From the NCBI RefSeq assembly GCF_001039355.2, contig NW_019773586.1, positions 1-64,000 of the forward strand: a stretch of DNA of 64,000 nucleotides, read 5' to 3'. Each line of letters begins with the position of its first letter. Positions within the stretch are counted from its first letter, which is position 1. This DNA comes from Lingula anatina (lineage: Eukaryota > Brachiopoda > Lingulata > Lingulida > Lingulidae). Under the pieces are notes generated by a model. It was not told the DNA's origin. It saw only the letters and a list, made by a program, of their open reading frames with translations, and did no database searches. Both the position numbers and the translations under genes were made by a program. Positions 26,201 through 64,000 of the stretch are shown here, piece by piece.

Positions 26201-29200
26201 GAAATGCTCACTGTTTATTAGAGATACTGTCATTAAAACAAGTCACATTATTACAAAATTATTTCCAATAACCAATTACAAAATAAAATATTGACTTAAT
26301 ACTGAAACATAACAACTCATAGCAAAATTCATCAAATTTATCAACACTGGATGTGGTTGTATCAGAAATGGATTGTGTTAGAGAGGATATTAGACAATAG
26401 GGTTGAAAATGCTGTAAATGTTCAATAACTTCAGTAAAAATAAACCCATTATGCCAATTTCCATCAGCCTTTTCACCAAATAAGGCCTAGCAAATTCAAA
26501 GTGAATCGAAAATACTTTTTGCAGTAAGGGTACAAATGGTATAAAATATAATATCAATCAATAAATGTCATATAAATAACCAATGTTAAAGCACTCATTT
26601 TTAGCAACACCAGATACGGCATTTTTGTTACCTAGTTGAGTAATGAATAAAATTAGTACTAGTTATCTAAAGCAAGATTATAATATTCTAGCAAAAAAAA
26701 AAAAAAGGGTCAGTCTTATGTTACAGATGTTACATAAATAACAAAACGCAGCATTGTGAATAAATTAGCTTTCTACAATGAAAAGCTAAACAGAGATAGC
26801 GTGCACTACTTTAGTCATCACAGCTTGCTTGGAAATGCTGCCTAACATGCAGACTGGTGAAATGCATTACTATTATCAATAAGCAAATATATTTCAAGAC
26901 AACATGCTTTGTATCCTCAGCAACTGTACTCACCCTGCCTCTGCAGTTTCTTCTTCAACAAGGACACCAGCTGTATCTTCATTTACTCGTAAAAACACAT
27001 AGCTATCCAAGTTGGGTCGCATTACTAAAATAAATTGAAATATTTAACTAGCAAATAAACAAATTTATACAAGTAATATAAATCTCAACTTCCACTTATC
27101 TTTATGATCAGAAATTGCACTCATATTTGCATCAGATGGTTCAGTAATCAATTCAGGAAGACATTTATTTCTTGCATCTTTAAGGAATGAACATTTATAG
27201 TTATAACAATAAATTTGTATAGACAGGACTGTTTAAGGATATTGAAACCTTTTATTATCATCCAGATACCGAAAATTATTAAATAAAACACCTTTCTTTG
27301 TGCTGATCTAAAACAATAAAAAAACACTCGAAAATATAAAATATCGGCTATTTTGAGGTGAGATAGCAATCGGTATAGGGCGTTTATTCATCCCTGAACA
27401 AGATTTTACCACTAAAATTGGCCAGAGTGTAAAGGCTACAATCCTGTGCTGTCATTTTGTTTAAAATGCTTTTGTTAAGGAGTTATAAGCTCCTAATTAC
27501 AGATTTTGATTACAGCGTTGAAACGGTGATTGTGGGTGCTCAGGTAAAAGAGAAATTTGAAAAACTGATTTTTCAGTTTTTACCCCAAAATCACCATTAT
27601 GATGTCACCCGTAAGATGACATATGTGTAAATTTTAATTAATTTAGTCACTGAACACTATCTATTACCCAAAAGAATGTATATCAGACAGTAAATAAAAT
27701 GAAAATCAGCTAACCCATCCTCAGATGACCAGATTAACAAGAAAATATCATTACATTATCATATGATTAATTCTATAAAATTCATCTGCAATACAAAGAT
27801 CTAGTGTATTGTATTTCTTGAAGTCTCATTTGCTTTTCTGCTACATTTGTACCTGTATGTTTAGGATCTAGAGCTTGTAAATTTGGTGGCATGTGTCGCA
27901 GTGCTAATACTTTGAAGTGATTTTCCATATTTTCTGAGTATCTGAAAAGATAAATTGTTTTAATTGTTTAGTTGAAAATGATTTATGACATTCAAATAAA
28001 CAAAAATTAACAAAAAGCAATTTTATAGGTAAGTAATACGTGTCTGAGTATATATAAATATGAAAGCAAAACTTGAACATGTTTTATGACAAAATAAGAC
28101 TTTGTTTTCTCAACTATGGAAACTAGTGTTCCTATTCTTGAATCTTCAGAAATGATAAGCACTCATAGAAAGGCATCAAATTATCTTACTCCTTTGCAAA
28201 AGTATATTCATCAGGTGACATCTGTGGTGTCTCATCACTCCCTCTAGCTTTTTCCTGTTCTAAAACATGTGCTGTATATTTTTCAATCTAGAAAAAAAAA
28301 AGATTTCAATTTCCACATTAGGCTGTAAATTGGTTTTGACATAATCATGTCAATTATGGCTACAGTTTTATTGCTTTTGTATATTTCTTCCACAAAATTC
28401 TGGGAAGCAAGAGCCTAGATATATTTTCCTTTACGGGAATTAACGGTAGCAAGCTCCTATTATATAAAATCTTTTTATCAATGCAATAATGCAATAATGC
28501 AATAGACCAAAGATAAAAAAGTGCAAGCTGATAACAAGTTTATAGTGAAGACAAACATTACAACCAAAGTAGATTTTAATATTTTTTATTTGACTCTTAA
28601 TGTGAGAAAGAGGCAAAGGGCAGCGAAAGTGAAGTAAAACACCATATTTGAAGACAAATAATTTAAAATGCAAGCATAGAGAAAATAAATGATAAAATGA
28701 TGATACCTTTTGTAATCTTGTTCTTAGATAACTACTGATAAAGTACCGTATCCTATCTATCTGGAAAGAACAAAAAGAAAAATATACAAATTACAAGATC
28801 TGATGCCATTCAAATTTAATTTTTATAAAACTACTGGTCATATGTTGGAAAAGATGTTTATTTCAATCATTCTTCCTTACTGAGGAAAGGGATTATAAAA
28901 ACACTGACAAGAAAGTTCACATTAAATACTTAAGTTAACTTTGATCACTGTTTGTTAGCAAGTTGTAAATAAGTCACTTTGCTTTAACATCCTGAAATAC
29001 ATATATATTAGGGTCCACTTAATTTCTTCTTTAAAAAATACTTACTTCCATTTTGTGTATGCCAACCCTAAAATCTCCTTTTTTGGCTCTTCTTATATTT
29101 TCTTCCATTTCTTTAATCTGTTCCAACATGCAGTCCACTATGTCATTTTTGATTTCCAACAAATCTGGTGAAAATTTTTCGTTCAGCCACGCCTGAAATA

Positions 29201-29646
29201 AAAAATTAAGTTTGAAGGCTTCAGTATGGGTCACCCAAAATCAGTATTATCAACTTAATCATAAAAAATAACACATAGAGATCTAGTACAGGGTCACTTA
29301 ATGAGTGATCTAAAGGCACAAGCTCAACAACAAAACCATTTAATTGGTACATAACTCCAGGAACAGTTAGTATTACTTGTGCTTTCCATTCCACGCCACC
29401 AGTTGTTTTCATCACAGCTGCCTTAAATAAGTGATTTGTGTCTGATGTGTGTTAAATGCATGTGCATACTTGTGTAAAAGTTATGTTTGTCTTATGTAAT
29501 GCGAGAGAGAGAAGATGAGGGAGAGACCGAGAAAGAGAGACTTAAAGTCGACTTACCTCTTCAAGTTTTTGTAACACTTCTGCTGCAGTCATTGATTCGC
29601 CTTCTTCACTACTCTCATCCTCTAATTCTTCTGTTAAATCAGCCAT
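23276..29646 (-). CDS. GINS4: GINS complex subunit 4 (SLD5)
   Basis: SLD5 is one of four GINS subunits that join CDC45 and MCM2-7 to form the CMG replicative helicase in the nucleus. Seven exons join in phase: 29646-29557, 29192-29046, 28760-28707, 28287-28190, 27941-27853, 27024-26934 and 23372-23276, giving 221 residues (human 223). The acidic N-terminus is followed by AWLNEKFSPDLLEIK, MEENIRRAKKGDFRVGIHKME, IRYFISSYLRTRL, LRHMPPNLQAL, RPNLDSYVFLRV and the C-terminal VIDLEKGDQLIIRYRP...GAVGLI. All follow human SLD5 block by block. The last intron (23373-26933) is about 3.6 kb and carries only simple repeats. The gene is head-to-head with tankyrase, with start codons 190 bp apart. Confidence 0.96.
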
Positions 29647-29836
29647 TTCAATACAGATTGTATTTTACGCTTCAATCAGCGGTAGTGAAGGTAGCGAAGG
29701 TTCAGTCAAGTGTCTAAAAGTGTCTTCCTTGCCGCCATATGGACACAATAAATGTGATTGGCTAAAAGATATTCACTGCGATACTTAAATCTCGCGTGTT
29801 TAACGCGAAAAAACGAGAAGCGAAGACTACAGAAAA
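29647..29836. promoter_or_regulatory. Bidirectional GINS4/tankyrase promoter
   Basis: The 190 bp between the two start codons must serve both genes. It contains an inverted CCAAT box (GATTGGCT, 29756-29763), the NF-Y site typical of TATA-less divergent promoters. It also has a GCCGCCATAT element (about 29731-29740) resembling a YY1 site, and ACGCGAAAA near 29803-29811, close to an E2F site. E2F control would suit a replication gene. Motif calls are by eye. Confidence 0.5.
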
Positions 29837-39537
<9,701 letters not shown>

Positions 39538-42330
39538 ACCTGGATCTCAGGGAGGACAGAATCTTCATTTTGCTATGAAAAAACAGAGAATTGAAGTCAT
39601 TTCCAAGTCTTTGACAACCAGAGTGAAATCTTTCTGCAATAACATCAAGAGCTTCAGAACTAAAATCGTTCTAGATTTCTCTGTGCTACTGACAGATTTA
39701 ATGAAAAAATTATCTGGCTTATATTTGGAACAGCATTTGTAGAATATTTATTTATTTCTATGTTCTTTGAACATGTGATTGTAGTTAGACTTGTGTTTAA
39801 ATTCAACCATCACCGTGCTTGTTTCTTCATTTCCCAGTACTCCCCCCCCCCCCCTCTTCCCACATTTTTACTTGTACCAAGGCAATGACACATCCCAAAG
39901 CAGATGCAATATTTTGTTGTTCATGAAAATGCAATTTTCTCAAGGTTATAATTATAACAGGTGTATTTCTTCATTGGAATTGATATGCTTGTAAATGACC
40001 ACTCTGAGCTGAGAATATTAGTGTGAGTTTATTTTTTTATTTGTAGTTTGCTTTGTCTTATATTGTAAGAAAGGTGAACCTTTAATAGCATCTTAGTATT
40101 GTTTTCATTTTTTTTTCACCTGTAAAGAACTAGTGCAATATCCTTGTGTCCAGACAAAATTGTAAAACCTTTTACTTAAGTCATGTGCACATTATAAATT
40201 CACAGTTTTCTTTTTAATGTCACATTAAAGTGTGTTTGTGAAAATGATAATGTACTCAGTGATAATATATAGCTGGTATGAATGTGTAATAATAAACCTT
40301 AAATGTGTACCTTTGACTTTGTGAGCTTTGCCTTTGCTCAAAGAAACAGTATATTTTATGGTTAGTATATAACTGCCATGTAAATTGTAAACATGCTATT
40401 TCAGATTACTGTCATAAGCGGAAGGTTTATTTATTAAATATGACCTTCCATCTTAATTTGGACCGTACATGATTTGGCAATATTTTAATACAGATGGTTT
40501 AACTTGTGTCATGCTTATTGTGCTTAATTGACAATTCCCTGTTGACAAAAGGTTTTGAATGGAAGATGATAATTTAGAAATGTTGGTATTATCCATTCTA
40601 TATGTTGTATACAGCCTACAGGTTGGTACCCATTTTGCCTATAATTGAAGAATTAGGATCAAATTATTATCTGCTTCCATGCAACATTTTGTAAGAAAAT
40701 AAACCATTTCAGTCAAAATGATATTTTTTGTATTTTCTCTACCAGTATTATTTGCATTTTTTAAAGAGGTATTCTCTCGATTCAAAATGTTATTTCTACT
40801 TTTTGAAACTTGAAGTGCTCGTGGTACATGCCTTTATTAGAAAAATGTGGGCACCAAAAGAGGTGCTTGAAGCACACTTAAATATGAAAAATGTGGACTC
40901 CTGGTGAATTTCTCTTCTGTGCTAGATGTATGTAATTACTCTATATTTTCAATGGGGGGAAATTGTGAATTTTACAGATACTATTTTTAAGTCGTGATTT
41001 CTTAAAATTAGAACATTCCCACTGAATTGTAGAAACAAATTTAAAAGGTAGGCTGCTCTATAGTCACTGATGAGACTTTTCCGACTTATGTCGGAATTCT
41101 GACTTTATCAGGGTCACTTGGGTCATTCTTGTGAATCATATACCCTGGATCCCTGGTCAATTTTCCTACTTTTTCAGTGAGGACTGGTCTCATCCCTGAT
41201 AGTTCTCTTCTATACATTAAAAGCACCACAAATGTTACATAGAAATATGATTTTTGTGACTTTAAAATTATGCACTTGAAAGTTAAAGCATTTTTGCCCA
41301 TTGAAAAGATCTGAGTCTTTATCATGTTTGTGATACTGTAAGACACTGGGGTTGATTACAGAGTTTGTTATAGTTAACAGAAGGTGAGAGGCTTGAAGGT
41401 CTTGAAGTTGACAGTGTGCACTTTTCCACAAGGTACGCCTACTAGGCTAATGCTATATGCTAAAGCCCTAATGAAAAATTACGAATCAATAGCACAGACT
41501 GTGACAGTTATGATCAAGGCATGTGTATGTTATGTATGTAAAATTTTGATTATTAGGTTTCTTTGGTTGTAAAAATAAATATGTACATGCATTTTTGATA
41601 AGTCTTCAAAGGTATTCTTACATAAATGTAAGTGATTGTAGGCTTTTTAAAGAAAATTGATTAATGTTTTTCACATATGTACATCCTGATAAAATTCTGA
41701 TGAGTTGCTGTTGCTGAAATGGTGCACCAGAAGTGAGAACCTGAAAACTGGACTGCTCGCTGCTATTGATTCTTTACAAAGCTGAAAACGTGGTTAGGCC
41801 TATATTCAGCTGAAAAACACTGCCATTGTTTTGTGTAAATCTTCACGTTCTGCTTTCATCTCGATCGGTAAATTTTAGAACCACAAAAAAGACCACACTA
41901 TATAGCAACCACAGTTGTTTGTGGGTAGTTTGATGCCCGTTTCGATTTTTATTGAATTTTGAACGCGTGACTTGTAGTAGCGCCGAGTTTTTGTTTATCA
42001 AGCTTCCATTAGTAACTAGTTTACGTAGGTCAATTTTTGATAGATTTGTTTAGAAATACTTTAACGGATTTTTTGCAATTTGGTAGACTATTGTGGTATA
42101 ATTCTAAAATCTGTTACTTGTGCCTTTTAGGCCTTTTAGATCGTTCAACGATCAACTTGAAAAAGCGAGTGAATCCCGGTTTATTGGTCCTTTTGGACGC
42201 AGTCGAGCTAGCCCCAGGAAAAGGGGCTATACACCAAACTATTTAACTTCTTAGTTAATACTGTGGGTGATTTGACAGCAGATTAAAAGATTTGTTTGAC
42301 AAGCTGTAATATTGGCGAGGTAAATTTCAC
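39538..42330 (+). other. Tankyrase 3'UTR and intergenic region up to the CAMK4 promoter
   Basis: There is no coding exon that I can support. It includes a C-run at 39842-39853, two AATAAA signals, and a small structured stretch at about 41060-41200 containing the hairpin TTCCGAC/TTAT/GTCGGAA. Confidence 0.5.
40291..40296 (+). terminator. Candidate polyadenylation signal of tankyrase
   Basis: AATAAA about 755 bases after the stop codon. A second candidate is at 40698-40703. Confidence 0.5.
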
Positions 42331-42334
42331 AAAA

Positions 42335-42394
42335 TGACGTCAAATTGGGGAATCCCTTCTCGATACGCATGCTCACTTCAATTTCATGACGTCA
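42335..42394. promoter_or_regulatory. Two perfect CRE palindromes upstream of CAMK4
   Basis: TGACGTCA occurs at 42335-42342 and 42387-42394, 152 and 100 bases before the CAMK4 start codon. This octamer is the full consensus site for CREB/ATF factors. CaMKIV is a CREB kinase, so the gene may respond to its own substrate. Function is inferred from sequence and position only. Confidence 0.7.
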
Positions 42395-42493
42395 CGCATA
42401 GTGAAGCAACAACAAAACCCCTGAACACGCACTAGACTGATCGTAAGACTCGATATCCGGTGAGAGCGCAAGCTACAGAAGAAACTAACGATT

Positions 42494-60364
<17,871 letters not shown>

Positions 60365-60758
60365 AACACAATCTGTTTAGACAACTTGCAAACATGTACA
60401 TTCTTGGTCTTTGTGAAGAGTATGGAAAGAACAGTGTGCTCTTAACATTGATAGGGTTCATAAAACTTGGCCTTCCAAATCTTTTATATTCAGTGAGACA
60501 GAAAGGGAAGAGGTACATATCTCACTGTGTTGCATTCCTCAAAGTTATCATATATTTTGTGGCATTGAGAATACAGAACAAACTATTTACACACAATTTT
60601 GCACTGAAATTTGATGGAAATTAATACATATAGGTCTGCTTCATAGGTGGAGTTGTAGAATATCCTTACGTGTTGAAAGAATATCAGAACATTTTCAATA
60701 GGAATACAATTAATATCATTTCTGTTGTAATGATATTATTGGCATTGTTTTTTTTCTT

Positions 60759-60899
60759 NNNNNNNNNNNNNNNNNNNNNNNNNNNNNNNNNNNNNNNNNN
60801 NNNNNNNNNNNNNNNNNNNNNNNNNNNNNNNNNNNNNNNNNNNNNNNNNNNNNNNNNNNNNNNNNNNNNNNNNNNNNNNNNNNNNNNNNNNNNNNNNNN
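60759..60899. other. Assembly gap (141 N)
   Basis: The gap lies in the CAMK4 3'UTR. The same sequence of about 30 bases (TTGTAATGATATTATTGG then CATTG and a T run) occurs directly before and directly after it, suggesting that two overlapping contig ends were not merged. Confidence 0.95.
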
Positions 60900-61553
60900 T
60901 TGTAATGATATTATTGGCATTGTTTTTTTTTCTTGTTCATTACATCCTGCAGAACCTTTTATGATTGAAATAAATCCAGTATTATTGGCATGATGGAAGA
61001 TTTCACTGATGCATAATCCCAGCTCTGTGATTTTGCATTTGGATTGAATAATCCATATCTTGTTCTTAGCCAGTTAGTTTGGATTGATGGTAAAGTTATG
61101 CAGCTATATAATCTTTATGTAACTTTCCACAATATCAGGCACATTCTCCATTCTCATGCAGATCTGTTAATCTATAATTTAAATATTTAGATATTAATGT
61201 TATTGTACTGTTAACTGCCCCCCCCCCCCAATTTTGAATGTTGTGAAATTTGGCAATCATTCTAACTGTTCTTTGGTTTTTGTATTTTGACGCTTCCAAT
61301 CAATCATCTGATCAATTGTTTATTGCAAGAATGACTAAATGTTTTTTTTTCTTTTTTGCATTTCAATTAAATGCGTTATTACACCATAATAAACTATTTT
61401 CAGATATCTCATTCTAGAAGCTAAGCTTTTATTTAGAATAAAGAATTTCACTATTTATACATGTAACTTAATTCTTAACCTACTATCACTTTATCTTGGC
61501 TCTTTTTGTGCATCTTTATATGTATATGTATACTTGTGAATATCCGTCCAAAG

Positions 61554-61559
61554 AATAAA
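61554..61559 (+). terminator. Candidate polyadenylation signal of CAMK4
   Basis: AATAAA about 1.2 kb after the stop codon. A later candidate lies at 61942-61947. Confidence 0.4.
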
Positions 61560-62800
61560 GCAGGCACCGTGGTACGTGTTGTGCTGCAAATGTAGTATAC
61601 AGTGTTTTGCTGTAAAATTTAATTACTTTCAAGTATTTTCATTCAATTTTGTTTTGGGTGTCTTGCTCTTAATGTTTTTTGTCATAAGCAGGGCAAAGCT
61701 TCAGATGAGATTTATATCAAACATATTGCATTAACATAGCTTATTAACCAAATACTTAGATCTTGCAGCAGTATTTGTTTATATATTATCATCTCATATC
61801 ACAGTTATATTGAAAACCATCTGTCTTTGCAGTCATCTAAAACTATTCACCATTCCATGATAAACTGTCACAGCTTTAGTGGTATAGTGTACATATTGTT
61901 TATTTGTCAAATTTTTTGTGAAATGTAATTATGCTTAAGGAAATAAAGGATTGTATATAAAATTTATGGATATAAAATGTAAAACATTTAATAACAGTAA
62001 AAAATAAAACAAATAAAAAAATAAATCTGCTGTAAAATTTGAATTGTAACTTATTATGCAGCAGAAACAATTATATTAATAAGTATAATTACCTATAAAC
62101 AACAGAGCAGGACAACAAATGAGATCACATCAATTAAATAAATACTTTGGGGTTTGCATTTAAATGTTAAGTTCTGATTAGTTTTCTCCAAAAAACAACT
62201 GGCTGTAATAAATTGTGTGGTTGGCCCTAAGAGACATATTTCTGATGCAAAGTCCTAAACAATATAACAGACAATGTAGTAAAAAAAATCTTGTCATAAA
62301 CAATTCTCAGGAACCTATATAATTGTTTATTATAAACAATAACACTAGCATAACAACATACTGAACCTAGAGTAATTCCCTTGTAAAAGGTGAACTCTGT
62401 GACCCCAAATGTACCTTTTATTCTAACCTCCAAAAGTTTTTTACATTTAGACTGTGTAACAGTTATGCCATCTGAAGAACTGAAATAATTACACACTCCC
62501 CTGATTTTTCCTCTAAACTATGTCCTCATATGCAAAGATTTCACAATGACATCCTTCACACCAGAAATTACTATTTTTTCCATCAAGAAATGACCAGTTC
62601 CATTATAATTGGTTTTAATGAAGTAACTTCCAATCACTTTATACTGCAAAAAAAAAAAATAAAAAATAAAAAATAAATAAATAAATAAAAATAAAAAAAT
62701 TTTAAAAAAGCACCATCTTGTATAACTCCTGCTTGAGAACCCCATCATATGTAGCAGACATTCTTTTGTGAAATTTGAAAATGCTTTGTAAGGCATACTG

Positions 62801-63812
62801 TTAACCAGCCATCACTGCATACATGAATAAAGGCAAGACAAGGTTGTCTATCTGTGTTGTCCAGGCCTCTAATAGAGAAGTTAACGCAATTCCAATTACA
62901 ATCTTGTTCAGAACCAGGCTGTCAATTAAATGGCCATGACCAGATGGGGTCAAATTTGGATCAACACCTGAAACAGGAAAAAAAATGATAAGAACATTAA
63001 TTTTTAATATCATAAAGCATGTGTGAAACTAGAGGTGGACAAGATGGGTTGGGGGTAAAACTATGAGTACGGCTCATGGCTGATGGTACACAAAATTAAA
63101 CGGTACACTTCTTACACTCATGTTAATTCCCATTACAAGATTCTTTTCATTCAAATGATCAAAATCAACCAGTTTTAGTTTTTGTAAGCTGTTAGAATGT
63201 TAAGTAGTCACTGATAACAATGTCAATGCATATTTGGTAAGAAAACAAAATGCTCAACTTACCAAAATACATGAGAAGTGCTATTGCTGCAATTTGGGCT
63301 ACAAAAGCTGCTGCTGTGCCCTCAACACTTTTTTCTGAGCCTACTCAAGTAAAACATGAATCAAAACGTAAACAGAACATAATAAAATCAATGTATAAAT
63401 GGCAATCAGGATTTTACATAAATATAATCATTCAGTTTAAATATTTAAATTGATAGATTAAGATAAATAAAAGGTCCTGTAAACTGTTGGCAGACAAAAG
63501 TGTTTTAAACAAAAGGTAATAAATTATTCACAATCTACAAGAAAATTTTATCTGGAGTAATTTGATAAGGGTTACTGCTGTAAAACGAAGAGATCTAAAT
63601 AAATCAAAACAAAAATGAGCTATTGCTGTAACTAATAACTTAAGGTATTTACTATTTAATATTGGATGAAAAATAAATAAATAAATAAATAAATAAATAA
63701 ATCATATATATACCTGCCCACTTAGTTTTACCAAAAGCTGTTCCAAAAACTGATGCTACCATGTCTCCAATTCCAAGTGACAAGATTCCGCTATACAGGG
63801 GAAGGTGGTTAG
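62801..63812 (-). CDS. DOLK: Dolichol kinase, C-terminal exons (continues beyond window)
   Basis: Dolichol kinase makes dolichyl phosphate in the ER membrane using CTP, supplying the lipid carrier for N-glycosylation and O-mannosylation. Three exons are present: 63812-63714, 63340-63263 and 62967-62801, encoding the last 114 residues. Family blocks visible are GILSLGIGDMVASVFGTAFG (the CTP-binding region, GDxxAS), KSVEGTAAAF and the C-terminal SLLEAWTTQIDNLVLPLF. The segment is rich in membrane helices. Phases agree at both junctions. The first exon begins mid-codon, so upstream exons lie to the right of the window. The end is the TAA at 62801-62803. Confidence 0.93.
63668..63702. repeat. (AAAT)n microsatellite in DOLK intron
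   Basis: About nine AAAT units, 12 bases from the exon donor at 63713. It could affect splicing if its length varies. Confidence 0.95.
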
Positions 63813-64000
63813 CTGCAAGACATATTTTTAAGACAAATAACTCTAGCACAACAGTTCATACAGCACTAACTAACTAATTAACTAACTCTAGCACTAACAA
63901 TTTATCCTTTAAATATTACCATACACCTTTCCATTAAAAAGAGTAAAAATAAATTGCCATTGTGATAAAAATGAACTTGTATATACAAAAAAACAAATTA

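Larger units (their letters stand above)
60365..62800. other. Tail-to-tail 3'UTR/intergenic region between CAMK4 and DOLK
   Basis: This is AT-rich sequence with a C-run at about 61220-61229, the N gap and an (AAAT)-type repeat at 62650-62700. I recognise no coding exon. Confidence 0.55.

Noticed and set aside
41067-41100. CTGATGAG followed by a TTCCGAC/GTCGGAA hairpin, resembling half a hammerhead ribozyme core
   Set aside because: The required GAAA after stem II is absent (GGAATTC is found), and no matching stem I or III with a UH cleavage site is evident.
60670-60993. 107-codon frame
   Set aside because: It runs through the N gap, so it is not real sequence evidence.

Overview
This window is nuclear DNA from an animal, most likely a slowly evolving invertebrate bilaterian such as a deuterostome or a mollusc/annelid-type lineage. 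The species cannot be fixed from the sequence. The DNA is AT-rich, genes are split by GT-AG introns of 39 nt to over 4 kb, and microsatellites and small inverted-repeat elements are common. The gene content is metazoan: protein O-mannose kinase, tankyrase, a CaMKIV-type kinase and a PP1 glycogen-targeting subunit. There is one tankyrase, it lacks the HPS N-terminus of vertebrate TNKS1, and only one PPP1R3-type gene is present.

Layout from left to right: (1) ELMOD3, + strand, 5' end outside or unresolved, coding to 4116. (2) POMK, - strand, 6923 to 5618, tail-to-tail with ELMOD3. (3) GATD3/ES1, + strand, 7532 to 10333, head-to-head with POMK. (4) About 6 kb of intergenic DNA and 3'UTR with a small inverted-repeat element. 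(5) A PPP1R3B/C-type gene, - strand, 17491 to 16502, with a 748-bp fold-back element just upstream. (6) An intergenic stretch containing a 130-nt near-perfect hairpin. (7) GINS4/SLD5, - strand, 29646 to 23276, seven exons. (8) Tankyrase, + strand, 29837 to 39537, 27 coding exon positions, head-to-head with GINS4 across 190 bp. (9) CAMK4-like kinase, + strand, 42494 to 60364, 12 exons, with two perfect CRE palindromes upstream and a 3-kb tandem duplication that doubles exon 4. (10) The 3' end of DOLK, - strand, 63812 to 62801, tail-to-tail with CAMK4.

The most notable finding is in tankyrase. The penultimate coding exon, in the ADP-ribosyltransferase domain, is present twice in tandem (38687-38843 and 38883-39039), separated by only 39 nt. 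The copies differ at 36 of 157 bases but at only 4 of 52 amino acids. Using both, or neither, breaks the reading frame. This is the classic signature of mutually exclusive exons giving two catalytic-domain isoforms.

The gene neighbourhood is also informative. In human, PPP1R3B lies beside TNKS (8p23.1) and PPP1R3C beside TNKS2 (10q23.32), with GINS4 and POMK elsewhere on 8p. The window therefore appears to preserve an old linkage group. The genes do not form one pathway. POMK and DOLK both serve glycosylation in the secretory pathway, and the others are unrelated housekeeping or signalling genes.
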